Shown here: positions 38,271 through 49,690 of the stretch, in pieces
Layout of the letters: each line of letters opens with the position of its first letter
Position numbering within the stretch: the stretch's first letter is position 1
The notes under the pieces: model-generated
What the model saw: the letters and a program-made list of their open reading frames with translations, nothing else
What the model was told of the DNA's origin: nothing
The model's database searches: none
From: Pseudoxanthomonas kalamensis DSM 18571
GTDB taxonomy: Bacteria > Pseudomonadota > Gammaproteobacteria > Xanthomonadales > Xanthomonadaceae
DNA length: 64,000 nt
NCBI RefSeq assembly: GCF_010211745.1
Contig: NZ_PDWQ01000002.1
Coordinates: 1 to 64,000 of the forward strand
Direction of reading: 5' to 3'
Translations under genes and position numbers: made by a program

Positions 38271-39044
38271 CTACTCGCCCGAACCCTGGCGCTGCAGGAT
38301 CGAGCTGAACTCCTCGGCGAAGCTTTCGAAACGCACGCTCAGGCGCTCGACCCGGGTGGTGAAGCGGTTGTAGGCCCACACCGCCGGGATCGCCACGAAC
38401 AGGCCGATGGCGGTGGCAAACAGCGCCTCGGAGATGCCGGGCGCGACCGAGGCGATGCCTGCCTGCTCACCGCTGCTGACCATGTCGTGCATGGTCACCA
38501 TGATCCCGAACACGGTGCCGACTAGGCCGACATACGGCGCGGTGGAACCGATGTTGGCCAGCAGTTCCAGGTTGCGCTCCAGATGATCGACCTCGCGCGT
38601 GTAGGCCACCCGCATCGCGCGCTGCGCGCCTTCCAGCTGCGCCCGCCCGTCCAGGCCGCGCTTGTCGCGCAGGCGGGCAAATTCGCGGAAACCGGCCTCG
38701 AATACCGCTTCCAGCCCGCGCAGTTCGCGGTTGCGGTCCGATGCGGCCGAATACAGCTTGCCGAGGTCGGTACCCGACCAGAACCGGGTCTCGAACTCGT
38801 CCGCACTGCGATTGGCGCGGGCGAAGATGCGCGCCTTGCGGAAGATGATCAGCCAGCTGATCAGCGAACCCAGCAGCAGCAGCAGCACGATCAGCTTGAC
38901 CGGCAGGCTGGCCTTGAGCATCAGGTCGAAATAGTCGATGCCGCCATGCGCAACCTGGGCGGTAGCCTGCGCGGCGGCCTGGCTGACGTCCACCGGCAGC
39001 GCCTCGGTGACGGTGGCAAGCGGGGCCAGGAATGTTGCGATCAT
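38271..39044 (-). CDS. tolQ: TolQ
   Basis: A 257-residue inner-membrane motor protein of the MotA/TolQ/ExbB family. Three membrane helices are seen: SLPVKLIVLLLLLGSLISWLIIF, the segment after LLANIGSTAPYVGLVGTVFGIM, and SEALFATAIGLFVAIPAVWAYN. The Thr/Ala proton-path region lies in the second and third. It is 10 bp upstream of tolR. Confidence 0.95.
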   Translation of the reverse strand: MIATFLAPLATVTEALPVDVSQAAAQATAQVAHGGIDYFDLMLKASLPVKLIVLLLLLGSLISWLIIFRKARIFARANRSADEFETRFWSGTDLGKLYSAASDRNRELRGLEAVFEAGFREFARLRDKRGLDGRAQLEGAQRAMRVAYTREVDHLERNLELLANIGSTAPYVGLVGTVFGIMVTMHDMVSSGEQAGIASVAPGISEALFATAIGLFVAIPAVWAYNRFTTRVERLSVRFESFAEEFSSILQRQGSGE

Positions 39045-39119
39045 CCGTTGGGTCCTCGTGCTGGCAGGCAGCGGTTGTTGTCTCGGGGGAACATGTCGGG
39101 ATTCGTTCCCGGAATCGGT

Positions 39120-39545
39120 TCAGACATCCGCCGCTTCCAGCGACTTGAATGCCTGGTACAACGTGGCAGGCAACGCAACGGGGCTGAAGGCCGAGGCTTT
39201 CAGCGCCGCCACCCGCACCTGCGCCGTCAGCAGCAGCGTCCCGTCGCGCACGATGCGCTGCGCGAACGCAAAGCTGGCGCGCCGGCACTGGCGCAGCTCC
39301 ACTTCGACCTGCAGCAGGTCGTCCAGCCGCGCGGGTTTGAGGAAATCGATCCGCATTTCCCGCACCGCGAACACCAGATCGTGGGACTGGCGCAGAAGTT
39401 CCTGACCGTAGCCATGGGCGCGCAGCCACTCGGTACGGGCGCGCTCAAGGAAGGCCAGGTACTGCGCGTGGTACACCACGCCACCGGCATCGGTATCTTC
39501 CCAGTACACCCTTGTCGGCAGGCTGAACACCGGCGAATCGCTCAT
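39120..39545 (-). CDS. ybgC: Tol-Pal-associated acyl-CoA thioesterase YbgC
   Basis: A 141-residue hot-dog thioesterase. The catalytic region is [29 protein letters not shown] shortened to its core [14 protein letters not shown], in which Asp and Tyr/His are conserved. It precedes tolQ in most gammaproteobacteria and acts on acyl-CoA or acyl-ACP, perhaps in phospholipid metabolism. Its ATG overlaps the ruvB stop by 4 bp. Confidence 0.94.
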   Translation of the reverse strand: MSDSPVFSLPTRVYWEDTDAGGVVYHAQYLAFLERARTEWLRAHGYGQELLRQSHDLVFAVREMRIDFLKPARLDDLLQVEVELRQCRRASFAFAQRIVRDGTLLLTAQVRVAALKASAFSPVALPATLYQAFKSLEAADV

Positions 39546-40582
39546 GCCTCGTCCTGGGTCTCGGCGAACAGGTCGGCGTCGGGATTGCGCGGCTTCAGCC
39601 CCAGATGGCGGTAGGCCTTGTGGCTGGCCATGCGCCCGCGCGCAGTACGGACCAGGAAGCCCTGCTGGATCAGGAACGGCTCGATCACGTCTTCCAGCGT
39701 GCCGCGCTCCTCGGACAGGGCCGCGGCCAGCGATTCCACCCCGACCGGGCCGCCGTCGAAGTTTTCCACGATCAGGTTCAGCAGCCGGCGATCGAGTTCG
39801 TCGAACCCTTCCGGATCGACCTTCAGCATCGCCATCGCCGCATGCGCCACCTCGCGGTCGATGTGGCCGGCGGCCTTGACCTGGGCGTAGTCGCGCACCC
39901 GCCGCAACAGGCGGTTGGCGATCCGCGGGGTGCCGCGCGAACGGCGCGCGATCTCGGCCGCGCCCTCGGGCTGGCAGTCGATGCCGAGGATCCGCGCCGA
40001 ACGCTGCACGATCCGCCCCAGTTCCTCGGCCGAATAGAATTCCAGCCGCTGCACGATGCCGAAGCGGTCGCGCAGCGGCGCGGTCAGCAGGCCGGCGCGG
40101 GTGGTGGCGCCGATCAGGGTGAACGGCGGCAGGTCCAGCTTGATCGAGCGCGCGGCCGGGCCCTCGCCGATCATGATGTCGATCTGGAAGTCTTCCATCG
40201 CCGGGTACAGCACTTCCTCGACCACCGGCGACATGCGGTGGATCTCGTCGATGAACAGCACGTCGTGCGGCTGCAGGTTGGTCAGCAGCGCCGCCAGATC
40301 GCCAGCCTTCTCGATCACTGGTCCCGAGGTCACCCGCAGGCTGACCCCCAGCTCGTTGGCGATGACATGGCTCAGAGTGGTCTTGCCCAGCCCCGGCGGA
40401 CCGAAGATCAGCACATGGTCGAGCGATTCGCCGCGGCGCTTGGCCGCCTCGATGTAGATGCCCAGCTGCTCGCGTACCGGCTGCTGGCCCAGGTAGTCGT
40501 CCAGTCGCTGCGGGCGGATGCTGGCCTCGATGGCCTCGTCCTCGCGGGTGGAACCGGCGGCGATGATGCGCTCTTCGCTCAT
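39542..40582 (-). CDS. ruvB: Holliday junction branch-migration ATPase RuvB
   Basis: A 346-residue AAA+ motor. Walker A is GPPGLGKTT near residues 62-70, Walker [10 protein letters not shown], sensor 1 LIGATTRAG, and the arginine finger lies in PLRDRFGI. The C-terminal winged helix binds DNA ([17 protein letters not shown]). ATG 40582 matches the usual MxxERII start. It is separated from ruvA and ruvC by kup and a luciferase-like gene, as in other xanthomonads. Confidence 0.97.
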   Translation of the reverse strand: MSEERIIAAGSTREDEAIEASIRPQRLDDYLGQQPVREQLGIYIEAAKRRGESLDHVLIFGPPGLGKTTLSHVIANELGVSLRVTSGPVIEKAGDLAALLTNLQPHDVLFIDEIHRMSPVVEEVLYPAMEDFQIDIMIGEGPAARSIKLDLPPFTLIGATTRAGLLTAPLRDRFGIVQRLEFYSAEELGRIVQRSARILGIDCQPEGAAEIARRSRGTPRIANRLLRRVRDYAQVKAAGHIDREVAHAAMAMLKVDPEGFDELDRRLLNLIVENFDGGPVGVESLAAALSEERGTLEDVIEPFLIQQGFLVRTARGRMASHKAYRHLGLKPRNPDADLFAETQDEA

Positions 40583-40626
40583 CCGGCTATGTTCGCATGC
40601 CGCACGCGGCGGCGCACCGGCTACGC

Positions 40627-41652
40627 CTACTGCGTGCCCCGGGCGGCAAAGGCGCGAGCCGCCAGCGCGAACGAATGCCGGCGCGCGGCATGGTCGAAGA
40701 TGTTGGCCGTCAGCATCAGCTCGTCGGGCCGGTGACGGGCGGCGAAAGCGGCGATGCCCTCGGCCACGTCGGCGGCGTCGCCGATCACCGCGCAGGCCAG
40801 CGCCTGCTCCACCATGGCCTTCTCCTGCGGCGTCCAGAACGTCTCGATGTCGTCCAGGGGCGGCGGGATCAGTCCCGGCTGGCCGCGGCGCAGACGCACG
40901 AAACTCTGCTGCTGGGTGGTGAACAGCCGCCTCGCTTCGGCGCCGGTATCGGCGGCGACCACGTTCAGCGCCAGCATCGCGTACGGCTGCTGCAGGCGCG
41001 CGGACGGACGGAAATCGCGCCGGTACAACGCCAGCGCTTCCTCCATCGCCGCCGGGGCGAAATGCGAGGCGAAGGCATAGGGCAGTCCCAGTGCCGCCGC
41101 CAATTGGGCCCCGAACAGGCTGGAGCCCAGGATCCACACTGGCACCTCGATGCCGCCGCCCGGAACCGCCTGCACCGCCTGTCCCGGGCGCACCGGTTCG
41201 AAATAGCGCAGCAGCTCGGTCACGTCGGCCGGAAACGCATCGGCGCTGGCGTAGTAGCGCCGCAGCGCGCGGGCGGTGGGCTGGTCGGTGCCCGGCGCCC
41301 GCCCGAGCCCCAGGTCGATCCGCCCCGGATACAACGACGCCAGCGTGCCGAACTGCTCGGCCACCTGCAGCGGCGCGTGGTTGGGCAGCATGATGCCGCC
41401 GGCACCGACCCGGATACGCGAAGTGCCGCCGGCGATGTGGCCGATCAGCACCGCGGTCGCCGCGCTGGCGATGCCCGGCATGTTGTGGTGCTCGGCCAGC
41501 CAGTAGCGGGTATAGCCCAGCATTTCGGCATGCCGGGCCAGGTCCAGCGTATTGACAAAGGCCTGCGCCGGCGTGCTGCCTTCGCAGACCGGCGCCAGGT
41601 CGAGCAGGGAATACGGGATGCGACAGAGCGCGGATTCGGATGGCGAGTTCAT
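40627..41652 (-). CDS. Luciferase-like flavin monooxygenase (LLM family)
   Basis: A 341-residue TIM-barrel protein of the bacterial luciferase-like class, close to the YhbW/MsnO8 group. Conserved segments are SLLDLAPV at the start, [29 protein letters not shown] shortened to [40 protein letters not shown] and [16 protein letters not shown]. It should use reduced FMN; the substrate is unknown. Confidence 0.85.
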   Translation of the reverse strand: MNSPSESALCRIPYSLLDLAPVCEGSTPAQAFVNTLDLARHAEMLGYTRYWLAEHHNMPGIASAATAVLIGHIAGGTSRIRVGAGGIMLPNHAPLQVAEQFGTLASLYPGRIDLGLGRAPGTDQPTARALRRYYASADAFPADVTELLRYFEPVRPGQAVQAVPGGGIEVPVWILGSSLFGAQLAAALGLPYAFASHFAPAAMEEALALYRRDFRPSARLQQPYAMLALNVVAADTGAEARRLFTTQQQSFVRLRRGQPGLIPPPLDDIETFWTPQEKAMVEQALACAVIGDAADVAEGIAAFAARHRPDELMLTANIFDHAARRHSFALAARAFAARGTQ

Positions 41653-41743
41653 GGACAGGAATTCTCCCCCGCCCTGCGCCGTCTGTCGGCCCCCGGCATG
41701 GAATGCTGCGGACCGTCACTGCATCGGCAATGCCCGCGCCGGA

Positions 41744-43675
41744 TCAGATCTCCACCTGCGAACCCAGCTCGACCAGGCGGTTGCCGGGGATGCGGAAGAA
41801 CTGGTTGGCCGGCGCGGCGTTGCGGTGCATCAATGCGAACAGCTTGTCGCGCCAGATCGGCATGCCGCCGCGCGCGCGCGCGACGATGGTTTCGCGGCTG
41901 ACGAAATAGGTGGTGTCCATCGGGTCGAAATAAATGCCGCCCTTGTCGCAGCTGCGCATCAGCGCCTGCGGAATGTCCGGCGTTTCCATGAAGCCGAAAC
42001 GCACCGTGACCCGGTAGAACTCGTCGCCGATCGACTCGATCTTCAGCTGCCTGTTCTTCGGCGCGTATGGCGTGGTCAGCGTCTCGGCGGTCAGGAACAC
42101 ATTGCGCTCGTGCAGTACCTTGTTGTGCTTCAGGTTGTGCATGAAGGCATGCGGGACCACACCGATGTCGCTGGTCAGGAACACCGCCGTACCCGGCACC
42201 CGCACCGGCGGCGCCAGCATCAGCCCGGGGATGAACACGTCCAGGCGGATGCCTTCCTTCTGCACCTCGGTGTGCAGCAGTTCACGTCCGCGGCGCCAGG
42301 TGCGCAGCAGGGTGAACAGGGTCAGGCCGATCGCCAGTGGCACCCAGCCGCCCTGCATGATCTTGGCGCCGTTGGCCACCACGAAGGCCAGCTCGATCAG
42401 GAAGAACACCACGCACAGCGGCAGCACCCACTTGCGCCAGCGCGGCCACAGCGCACGCGCCACCAGCGCCAGCAGCAGGGTGTCGATCAGCATGGTCAGC
42501 GACACCGAGATGCCGTAGGCGGTGGCCAGCGCGGTCGAGGTCTTGAAGGTCAGCACCAGCAGCACCACCATCACCATCAGCGCCCAGTTCACCCCCGGCA
42601 CGTAGATCTGGCCGATGGTGTCCTGCGAGGTGTGCTTGACCCGCATGCGCGGGATATAGCCCAGCTGCATTGCTTGCCGGGTCACCGAGAACGCGCCGGT
42701 GATCACCGCCTGCGAGGCGATCACCGTGGCTGCGGTCGCCAGCGCGATCATCGGCCAGCGCGCCCATTCCGGCACACCGATGTAGAACGGATTCTCGACC
42801 GCGGCCGGGTCTTCCAGCACCAGCGCGCCCTGCCCCAGATAGTTCAGCATCAGCGCCGGCAGCACGAAGAAATACCAGGCGTAGCGAATGGGTTTTGGGC
42901 CGAAATGACCCATGTCGGCATACAGCGCCTCGCCGCCGGTCACCGCCAGCACCACCGCGCCGAGGATGAACAATCCATGCCAGCCGTGTTCGATGAAGAA
43001 GCGGGCTCCCCACCACGGGTTGAACGCCTTCAGCACTTCCGGCGCATGCAGGATGTTGGCCACCCCGATCACCGCCAGCGCCAGGAACCAGACTGCAGTG
43101 ATCGGCCCGAACACCTTGCCGACCTTGGCGGTGCCGAAACGCTGGGTGGCAAACAACCCCACCAGCACCAGCAGCGCCAGCGGCACGATCCAGGCATGCA
43201 AGCTGGGTGCGGCCACCTCGATGCCTTCCAACGCACTGAGTACCGACACCGCCGGGGTCAGCACACCATCGCCGAAGAACAGCGAGGCACCAAAGATGCC
43301 GAGGATGCCCACCGCATAGGCGGACCGGGAGCCGTTTTTCAACGTGCGCTGGGCCAGCGCCATCAATGCCATGATGCCGCCCTCGCCCTCGTTGTCGGCG
43401 CGCATGATGATGGTCACGTACTTCAGCGTCACCGTCAGCATCAGCGCCCAGAACACCAGGGACAACACGCCGAGCACGGTGTCGTGGTTCGCGGTCAGCC
43501 CGTAATGCGGCAGGAAGGCTTCCTTGATGGTGTACAGCGGGCTGGTGCCGATGTCGCCGAACACCACGCCGATGGCGCCGACGATCAGTCCGGCCAGGCC
43601 GATGTTGCCGTGGCCGTGATGGCCGGAAGCGGAGGACGGCTGGCCGTGAAGCGGCGGCTTTTCTGCTGGGGACAT
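41744..43675 (-). CDS. kup: Low-affinity potassium transporter Kup
   Basis: A 643-residue proton-coupled potassium uptake protein. The family start motif [20 protein letters not shown] lies near residues 33-52. About 12 membrane helices follow, including [21 protein letters not shown] and [15 protein letters not shown] cytoplasmic C-terminus of about 190 residues ends [16 protein letters not shown]. The His/Gly-rich N-terminus is slightly longer than in E. coli. ATG 43675 is chosen; longer frames reach into the ruvA side. Confidence 0.95.
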   Translation of the reverse strand: MSPAEKPPLHGQPSSASGHHGHGNIGLAGLIVGAIGVVFGDIGTSPLYTIKEAFLPHYGLTANHDTVLGVLSLVFWALMLTVTLKYVTIIMRADNEGEGGIMALMALAQRTLKNGSRSAYAVGILGIFGASLFFGDGVLTPAVSVLSALEGIEVAAPSLHAWIVPLALLVLVGLFATQRFGTAKVGKVFGPITAVWFLALAVIGVANILHAPEVLKAFNPWWGARFFIEHGWHGLFILGAVVLAVTGGEALYADMGHFGPKPIRYAWYFFVLPALMLNYLGQGALVLEDPAAVENPFYIGVPEWARWPMIALATAATVIASQAVITGAFSVTRQAMQLGYIPRMRVKHTSQDTIGQIYVPGVNWALMVMVVLLVLTFKTSTALATAYGISVSLTMLIDTLLLALVARALWPRWRKWVLPLCVVFFLIELAFVVANGAKIMQGGWVPLAIGLTLFTLLRTWRRGRELLHTEVQKEGIRLDVFIPGLMLAPPVRVPGTAVFLTSDIGVVPHAFMHNLKHNKVLHERNVFLTAETLTTPYAPKNRQLKIESIGDEFYRVTVRFGFMETPDIPQALMRSCDKGGIYFDPMDTTYFVSRETIVARARGGMPIWRDKLFALMHRNAAPANQFFRIPGNRLVELGSQVEI

Positions 43676-43703
43676 GGACGGACGACCGATGACGGATGGG
43701 CGG

Positions 43704-44291
43704 TCAGCGCAACGCCGACTGCAACGCCTTGCGGATGATGGTTTCGGCCGCGTCGCCATCGGCGGCGGCCTGCCGGGCCATGCGCTGCGCCTCGGCCGGC
43801 TTGTAACCCAGCTGCTGCAGCGCGATGGTCGCCTCGGACAAGGGGTCGGCCGGGCCTCCGCCGGCCGGCAGCGTCGCGCCACCGGCCAAGTCGGCCGCAC
43901 GGTCGCGCAGTTCCACCACCATGCGTTCGGCGGTCTTCTTGCCGATGCCGGGGATGCGGGTCAGCGCAGTGACGTCGCCGGCCTGGACCAGGCGGGCGAA
44001 CTCGTCCACCGATACGCCGGACAACACCGCCAACGCGATCTTCGCACCGACCCCGCTGACCTTCTGCACGTCGCGGAACAGCCGGCGCTCGGACTCGCGC
44101 AGGAAGCCGTACAGCGACACGCTGTCTTCCTTCTGCGCATGGTGGGTGAACAGGCAGACCTCGCGGCCAAGTTCCGGGAGGTCGTAGAAGGTGCTCATCG
44201 GCGCCTCCAGTTCATAGCCGACCCCGCCCACGTCCACCACCAGCCACGGCGGTTGCTTGTAGGCCAGCACGCCGCGCAGACGACCGATCAC
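43704..44291 (-). CDS. ruvA: Holliday junction-binding protein RuvA
   Basis: A 195-residue protein. It has an OB-fold N-terminus ([30 protein letters not shown] shortened), two helix-hairpin-helix motifs ([15 protein letters not shown] and [18 protein letters not shown]) and a C-terminal domain that contacts RuvB ([17 protein letters not shown]). The start is GTG 44291, overlapping the ruvC stop by 4 bp. Confidence 0.96.
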   Translation of the reverse strand: MIGRLRGVLAYKQPPWLVVDVGGVGYELEAPMSTFYDLPELGREVCLFTHHAQKEDSVSLYGFLRESERRLFRDVQKVSGVGAKIALAVLSGVSVDEFARLVQAGDVTALTRIPGIGKKTAERMVVELRDRAADLAGGATLPAGGGPADPLSEATIALQQLGYKPAEAQRMARQAAADGDAAETIIRKALQSALR

Positions 44292-44809
44292 TTGCGCCCC
44301 CAGGCCTGTCGCGCGTCCACTCCCAGCCGCGCCGCGGTCGCGCGCACGTGCGCGTGGGTGATGGCCACCGCCAGCGCATCGGCCGCGTCGGCCTGCAGCT
44401 TGCCGGCCAGCCCCAGCATCATCGCCACCATGTGCTGCACCTGCTGCTTCTCCGCGCCGCCGCCGCCGACCACGGCCAGCTTGACCTCGCGCGCGGCGTA
44501 TTCGTGCAGCGGCAGGTCGTGCATGACCACCGCCGCCATCGCCGCACCGCGCGCCTGGCCCAGCTTCAGCGCCGAGTCGGGGTTGCGCGACACGAACACC
44601 TTCTCCATCGCGACTTCCTGCGGCTGCCAGGTTTCGATGATTTCGTTCAATCCGCTCACCAGGCGCTTCATCCGCCGGGGAAAATCGCCCTCGCCCAGCA
44701 GTACCAGCGGCGCATGATAGACGCTGCGGGCCTTGCCCGCCGCATCGACGTCGATGATGCCAATGCCAGTCCTCTGCGAACCGGGGTCGATGCCGAGGAT
44801 CCGGGTCAT
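44288..44809 (-). CDS. ruvC: Holliday junction resolvase RuvC
   Basis: A 173-residue endonuclease. The first active-site Asp lies in [16 protein letters not shown], a Glu in [24 protein letters not shown] and the final Asp pair in [14 protein letters not shown]. It resolves junctions handled by RuvAB. It starts 9 bp after yebC and is coupled to ruvA. Confidence 0.96.
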   Translation of the reverse strand: MTRILGIDPGSQRTGIGIIDVDAAGKARSVYHAPLVLLGEGDFPRRMKRLVSGLNEIIETWQPQEVAMEKVFVSRNPDSALKLGQARGAAMAAVVMHDLPLHEYAAREVKLAVVGGGGAEKQQVQHMVAMMLGLAGKLQADAADALAVAITHAHVRATAARLGVDARQAWGRK

Positions 44810-44818
44810 GTCGTCCGC

Positions 44819-45565
44819 TTACGCGTACGCGTCGGCACCGAGATCGGCGTTGGAGTAGACGTTCTGGACATCGTCCAAGTCTTCCAGCCAGGCCAGCAGC
44901 TTGGCCACCTGCTGCGCGTTCTCGCCCTCCACGGCCACGTCGTTGTCGGCGCGGTAGGTCACCTCGGCGATGCCCGGCTCCAGCCCGGCGGCCTGCATCG
45001 CCGCCTTGACCGCGCCGAACCCGTCCGGCGCGGTCAGCACGTCGATCGAGCCATCGTCCGGATACACCACCACGTCGTCGGCACCGGCCTCGATCGCGGC
45101 CTCGGTGATCGCCTCCTCGTCGGCGCCGGGGGCGAAGCTCAGCACGCCGAGCCGCTTGAACATGAATGCCACCGAGCCCTCGGTGCCCATGTTGCCGCCG
45201 AACTTGCCGAAGGCATGGCGCACGTCGGCCACGGTGCGTACGCGGTTGTCGGTCAGGCAATCGACGATCACGGCCACTCCTCCGGGCGCATAGCCCTCGT
45301 AGCGGACCTCTTCGTATTCGACCCCTTCCAGCTCGCCGGTGGCCTTCTTCAGCGCGCGCTCGATAGTGTCCTTGGGCATGTTGAAGCCCAGACCCTTGTC
45401 GATCGCCGAGCGCAATGCCGGATTACTTGCCGGATCGCCGCCACCCTTGCGGGCCGCGACCGAGATCTCGCGGATGATCTTGGTGAAAACCTTGCCGCGC
45501 TGCGCGTCGCTGGCGTTCTTGCGTGCTTCGATCGAGGGACCACGGCCCATGGGGTTATCCGGCAA
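44819..45565 (-). CDS. yebC: YebC/PmpR-family protein (translation/transcription regulator)
   Basis: A 248-residue TACO1/YebC-family protein. The family start [29 protein letters not shown] is a slight variant of MAGHSKW. Further motifs are [43 protein letters not shown] and [18 protein letters not shown]. Family members act in ribosome pausing relief or transcription. It precedes ruvC as in most proteobacteria. Confidence 0.94.
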   Translation of the reverse strand: MPDNPMGRGPSIEARKNASDAQRGKVFTKIIREISVAARKGGGDPASNPALRSAIDKGLGFNMPKDTIERALKKATGELEGVEYEEVRYEGYAPGGVAVIVDCLTDNRVRTVADVRHAFGKFGGNMGTEGSVAFMFKRLGVLSFAPGADEEAITEAAIEAGADDVVVYPDDGSIDVLTAPDGFGAVKAAMQAAGLEPGIAEVTYRADNDVAVEGENAQQVAKLLAWLEDLDDVQNVYSNADLGADAYA

Positions 45566-45623
45566 ACGGTGTAGCGAAGCGGGGAATTATAACGCTGCCC
45601 CCGATCGGGGGCCGATCTGCCGC

Positions 45624-46241
45624 TCACGGCGGCAGGAAACGGCCCTCGCGCAGGAACTGCCCGGCCTGCGCCGCGACCTGGTCCGAAAACACCAGTCCGG
45701 TGTGGCTGCTGTGGACGATGCAGTGGTCGGCCAGCCCCGGTAGCCGTGTTTCCTCGAGGCCGACGGTGCCGTCGGATACCCCGTCCGGGCGCGCGAACAG
45801 CCGCCCCAGCCCGCGCGCCACGTCGCCGGCGATCATCCCGACCTCGGCGGCCCCGTCCCAGGTCGGCAAGCCGTCCAGCAGCAGCTCGGCGCTGTAGCCC
45901 AGTAGCGGCCGGCTCCAGGCGTGCGCGGCCACGTTGCGCGCGGTGGCGCTGCCGCGCAAGGGCGAGCCCAGGCAGACCACCCGCCGTACCGGCAGTTCCG
46001 GCGCGGCGCGCAGGGCCTGCAAGGCCATCAGTCCGCCCAGGCTATGGCCGACCATGCCTTCGACCGGCTGCCGTCGCAGGCGCTCGACCAGCCGCGGCAA
46101 TGCCTTCCGCGGCCCCTCCAGCACGCTGGCGTATCCGAACGTCGCGACCTCGAAGCCCTGCGCGCGCAATCCCGCCGACAGCCGAAACAGCCACCAGGGC
46201 GCATTCAACAGGCCATGCACGAGCAGTACGCGACGGATCAT
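45624..46241 (-). CDS. Alpha/beta hydrolase, lipase/PGAP1-like
   Basis: A 205-residue hydrolase. It starts RRVLLVHGLLNAPWWLFRLSAGLRAQGF (oxyanion-side HGLL), has the nucleophile elbow GHSLGG near residues 64-69 and a final His in DHCIVHSSHTGLVFS. An Asp in the propeller-side segment TWDGAAEVGMIAGD may complete the triad. ATG 46241 is the natural start. The substrate is unknown; similar proteins are annotated as esterase/lipase-like. Confidence 0.8.
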   Translation of the reverse strand: MIRRVLLVHGLLNAPWWLFRLSAGLRAQGFEVATFGYASVLEGPRKALPRLVERLRRQPVEGMVGHSLGGLMALQALRAAPELPVRRVVCLGSPLRGSATARNVAAHAWSRPLLGYSAELLLDGLPTWDGAAEVGMIAGDVARGLGRLFARPDGVSDGTVGLEETRLPGLADHCIVHSSHTGLVFSDQVAAQAGQFLREGRFLPP

Positions 46242-46260
46242 GCCGCCAGTCTGTCCGGAT

Positions 46261-46782
46261 TCAGCCCGCCGGGCCAGCCGGCCGGCGCAGGATGAACTCG
46301 TCGTCCAGGGTGTTGCCAACCGGGAAGTGGTATTCGCCCGCCTTGGCGAAACCGTAGCGCGCGTAGAACCGCTGCGCACCGAAGTTCTGAGACCACACGC
46401 CCACCCACAGCGTCCGCGGCCCCTCGCGCAGCAGCCAGTCCATCGCCGCGTCCATCAGCTGCGCGCCGAGTCCGGCATTGTGGAATTCGCGCAGCACGTA
46501 CAGGCGCTTCAGTTCGCCGTCGTCCGCCTGCACCTCTGGGTGCGGCAGGCCGCAGGGGCCGGCCGCCGCATGGCCGATGGCCACGCCGTCGTTCTCCAGC
46601 AGCCACATCGCCTTGCGCGGGTCCTGCAGTTCCTCGCGCTGCGCCTCGGGCGCATAGCAGGTGCGCAGGAAGTATTCGAGATCCTCGGGCGGATACAGAT
46701 GGCCGAAAGTCTCGATGAAGGTCGCCGTGGCGATGGCGGACATCGTCCCGGCGTCGTCGGGGGTCGCGCGGCGGATCAGCAT
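46261..46782 (-). CDS. GNAT-family N-acetyltransferase
   Basis: A 173-residue acetyltransferase. The acetyl-CoA binding region is LKRLYVLREFHNAGLGAQLMDAAMDWL shortened; the Q/R-x-x-G-x-G/A site is seen as HNAGLGAQL. RTLWVGVWSQNFGAQRFYARYGF is the C-terminal NxxAxxFYxxxGF motif. The substrate (small amine, peptide or antibiotic) cannot be told. It lies between a hydrolase gene and aspS. Confidence 0.88.
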   Translation of the reverse strand: MLIRRATPDDAGTMSAIATATFIETFGHLYPPEDLEYFLRTCYAPEAQREELQDPRKAMWLLENDGVAIGHAAAGPCGLPHPEVQADDGELKRLYVLREFHNAGLGAQLMDAAMDWLLREGPRTLWVGVWSQNFGAQRFYARYGFAKAGEYHFPVGNTLDDEFILRRPAGPAG

Positions 46783-46873
46783 GGAGCGAGTGGAGAGTGG
46801 CGAGGAGAGAGGAACGAGTGAAGTCAAGAACGCAACGCATGGTGCTTTCCACTCACTCTTCACTCCTCTTCAC
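46783..46873. repeat. Low-complexity GAGTGA/TCACTC inverted tract between GNAT gene and aspS
   Basis: The 5' side is rich in GAGTG/GAGAGG words (46788-46820) and the 3' side in CACTC/CTTCACTC words (46852-46879). They can fold into an imperfect long hairpin. It lies just after the aspS stop and may serve as its transcript end; no clear U-tract is present. Confidence 0.35.
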
Positions 46874-48625
46874 TCACTCCTGCTTTTCCCGTACCCGCAC
46901 GTGCACTTCGGCCAGCTGCACGTCGGGAATCGGCGACGGCGCGCCGGTCATCAGGCATTGCGCGCCGGTGGTCTTCGGGAACGCGATCACGTCACGGATC
47001 GATTCGGTGCCGGCCATCAACGCAGCGATGCGGTCGATGCCGAAGGCGATGCCGCCATGCGGCGGGGCGCCGTATTTCAGCGCATCCAGCAGGAAGCCGA
47101 ACTTCAGCTCGGCCTCTTCGGCGCCGATGCCCAGCAGTTCGAATACCGCGCTCTGCATTTCCGGACGGTGGATACGGATCGAGCCGCCGCCGATCTCGTT
47201 GCCGTTCAGCACCATGTCGTAGCCGCGCGACACCGCAGTCTTCGCATTCGCCTTCAGTTCGGTCACGTCATCGACCGCCGGCGCGGTGAACGGATGATGC
47301 AGGGCCACGTGGCGCTGCGCCTCCTCGTCCCACTCGAACATCGGGAAATCGGTGACCCACAGCGGCTTCCAGCCATCCTGCACGAGGCCGAAGTCCTTGC
47401 CGGCCTTCAGCCGCACCGCGCCCATGAAATCGCTGACCTTGTTGTAGCCGCCGGCGCCGAAGAACACGATGTCGCCGTTGCCGGCGCCGACGTGCTTCAG
47501 CAGCACGCCGAACGCGTCCTCGTCGAAGAACTTCTGGATCGGCGAGCTGACCGCGCCCGCTTCGTCGAGCTTGATGTAGGCCAGCCCCTTTGCGCCGTAC
47601 TTGGCGGCGTGCGCGGCGTATTCGTCGATCTGCTTGCGCGACAGCGACGCACCGCCGGGGATGCGCAGCGCAGCGACGCGACCGTCGGGGTCGTTGGCGG
47701 GGCCAGTGAACACGGCAAACCCGCTGTCCTTCACCAGTTCGGCCACGTCCACGAGTTCCAGATCGATGCGCAGGTCGGGCTTGTCGGAGCCGTAGCGACG
47801 CATCGCCTCGGCCCAAGTCAGGCGCGGGAATTGCGCGTCCAGTTCGACGTCCATCACTTCCTTGAAGATGTCGCGGACCATGCCCTCGACCGTGTCCTGC
47901 ACATCGCGCTCCTGCACGAACGCGAATTCCATGTCGAGCTGGGTGAACTCCAGCTGGCGGTCGGCGCGCAGCGCCTCGTCGCGGAAGCAGCGCGCGATCT
48001 GGTAGTAGCGGTCGAAGCCGGCCACCATCAGGATCTGCTTGAACAGCTGCGGGCTCTGCGGCAAGGCGTAGAACTCGCCGGCGTGCATGCGCGCCGGAAC
48101 CAGGAAGTCGCGCGCGCCTTCCGGCGTGGCCTTGGTCAGGATCGGCGTTTCGATGTCCTGAAAGCCGCGCGCATCCAGCCAGCGACGCAGCGCCTGCACC
48201 AGGCGGATGCGGGTGCGCTGCATGCGCTGCATCTCGGGCCGCCGCAGGTCCAGGTAACGATATTTCAGGCGCGTGTCCTCGCCCGGATTCTCGTGGGCGT
48301 GGAACGGCAGCGGCTCGGCCTTGTTGAGGATCCCGATCCTGGTCGCGATCACCTCGACCTTGCCGGTGCGGATCTTGTCGTTGACCGCATGGCGGGCGCG
48401 CACCGTGCCTTCGACCTGCAACACGTCTTCGTAGCCCAACTGCTCGGCTACCGCGAACACCTCGGCGGCATCCGGTTCCACCGTCACCTGCACGATGCCT
48501 TCGTGGTCGCGCAGGTCGATGAAGCACACGCCGCCCAGGTTGCGGGCAACGTCGGTCCAGCCACACAGGGTGACCGTCTGCCCGATCATCGATTCGTCGA
48601 TCAGGCCGCAATAGTGGGTACGCAT
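46874..48625 (-). CDS. aspS: Aspartyl-tRNA synthetase
   Basis: A 583-residue class IIb synthetase of the bacterial type. It has an N-terminal OB-fold anticodon domain ([26 protein letters not shown] shortened), motif 2 as [18 protein letters not shown] and motif 3 near the C-terminus ([16 protein letters not shown]). The bacterial GAD insertion lies between. ATG 48625 matches the conserved MRTHYCG start. Whether it also charges tRNA-Asn cannot be decided here. Confidence 0.97.
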   Translation of the reverse strand: MRTHYCGLIDESMIGQTVTLCGWTDVARNLGGVCFIDLRDHEGIVQVTVEPDAAEVFAVAEQLGYEDVLQVEGTVRARHAVNDKIRTGKVEVIATRIGILNKAEPLPFHAHENPGEDTRLKYRYLDLRRPEMQRMQRTRIRLVQALRRWLDARGFQDIETPILTKATPEGARDFLVPARMHAGEFYALPQSPQLFKQILMVAGFDRYYQIARCFRDEALRADRQLEFTQLDMEFAFVQERDVQDTVEGMVRDIFKEVMDVELDAQFPRLTWAEAMRRYGSDKPDLRIDLELVDVAELVKDSGFAVFTGPANDPDGRVAALRIPGGASLSRKQIDEYAAHAAKYGAKGLAYIKLDEAGAVSSPIQKFFDEDAFGVLLKHVGAGNGDIVFFGAGGYNKVSDFMGAVRLKAGKDFGLVQDGWKPLWVTDFPMFEWDEEAQRHVALHHPFTAPAVDDVTELKANAKTAVSRGYDMVLNGNEIGGGSIRIHRPEMQSAVFELLGIGAEEAELKFGFLLDALKYGAPPHGGIAFGIDRIAALMAGTESIRDVIAFPKTTGAQCLMTGAPSPIPDVQLAEVHVRVREKQE

Positions 48626-48686
48626 GGAGGCTCCGCGAAATCCGTCCGGTCGCGCCGGAAAGCCGCCTAGTCTAACCGGCAACGGC

Positions 48687-49292
48687 TCAGTCTTCGGCGC
48701 CCCAGGGCGGCAGGGGCGTCGGCAGCGGCCGGGTCAGGTCGAATTCGACCCGGAACAGGCGCCCGTCGGGCCGGCCGAGCTGGTAGGCAAAGGTCTGCCC
48801 CGGCTGCAGCTCTATCGTCCAGGTGTTGCGAAGCGAGGCGGTCAGCCCCTCCCGGCGGAACATCTCCACCGACTCCGCATCGACCGGGAACTCCTGCTTC
48901 GAAGCACTGCCGGGAGTAAGAGTGTCGCCGCCGTACAGGGTCACCGCATCGGGGCTGCCATCGGCATGCCGATGGTCGTGCTTGAGCCTCAAGCCGCTGG
49001 CCGTGCGGCTGAGGACCCAGGTCCGCGAGCGGTCTTCGCCGACGTGGAACGGCACCCGGATCTCGTGCCCGGGCTGTGCACAGCCGCGCACATGCATCAC
49101 CAGCGCCTTGCCTTCGAACGGATCCGGCGTGGCCGAAGCCGGCTGGTTGGCGACGATGCGGCCGCCGTAAGCCTGCCCGCAATGCGCTGCCAGCGCGGCG
49201 AGAAAGGCATCGGCCGGCGCCGGCGGTTCGGAAGTACTGGCGCAACCCGAGGCTGCGAACACCAGCAGCACGGCCGCAAGATGCGCCTTCAT
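48687..49292 (-). CDS. Putative lipoprotein of unknown function
   Basis: A 201-residue precursor. The signal [14 protein letters not shown] carries lipobox ASGC. The mature protein is beta-rich ([56 protein letters not shown] shortened). Family unknown to me, but similar proteins are common in xanthomonads. It sits between aspS and a zinc-ribbon gene. Confidence 0.75.
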   Translation of the reverse strand: MKAHLAAVLLVFAASGCASTSEPPAPADAFLAALAAHCGQAYGGRIVANQPASATPDPFEGKALVMHVRGCAQPGHEIRVPFHVGEDRSRTWVLSRTASGLRLKHDHRHADGSPDAVTLYGGDTLTPGSASKQEFPVDAESVEMFRREGLTASLRNTWTIELQPGQTFAYQLGRPDGRLFRVEFDLTRPLPTPLPPWGAED

Positions 49293-49323
49293 CGCGCGTT
49301 CCTGCCATCGGCGCGGCACAGAC

Positions 49324-49665
49324 TCACGATGCCGGACTCGACGGCTTGGACTCGGATTTCGCCGCCGGTTTGGCGCTCTCGGCAGGCTTGGCCGCTTCGG
49401 TCTTGCCTGCGGCGGCGTCCAGCTTGGATTCGCCGGACGACCCACCGCTCTCGCCGGCGGCCAGGTTGCGCTTCTTGTCGCCGTCCTTCTTGAAGTCGGT
49501 CTCGTACCAGCCGCTGCCCGCCAGCCGGAACGACGGCGCGGTCACCTGCCGTTTGACCGCCTTCGCCCCGCATTCAGGGCAGGTGTCGGGATCGGGGTCG
49601 GACATCTTCTGCAGGCGGTCGAAACTGTGGCCACAGGCGGCGCACTGGAAGGCATAGATCGGCAT
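49324..49665 (-). CDS. FmdB-family zinc-ribbon regulatory protein
   Basis: A 113-residue protein. The N-terminal ribbon MPIYAFQCAACGHSFDRLQK plus CPECGAKAVKRQ has two Cys pairs, typical of FmdB/CxxC_CxxC_SSSS proteins. SFRLAGSGWYETDF is the conserved continuation. The C-terminal 50 residues are Ala/Lys/Ser-rich and probably disordered. In many gammaproteobacteria this gene directly precedes aspS, as here apart from one lipoprotein gene. Confidence 0.9.
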   Translation of the reverse strand: MPIYAFQCAACGHSFDRLQKMSDPDPDTCPECGAKAVKRQVTAPSFRLAGSGWYETDFKKDGDKKRNLAAGESGGSSGESKLDAAAGKTEAAKPAESAKPAAKSESKPSSPAS

Positions 49666-49690
49666 GGCGTCGGAACGGCGGAAAGGGGGT

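Noticed and set aside
46661-48670. A 669-codon frame antisense to aspS, and a similar one (41552-43738) antisense to kup
   Set aside because: Both are shadows of well-supported genes and show no domain features.
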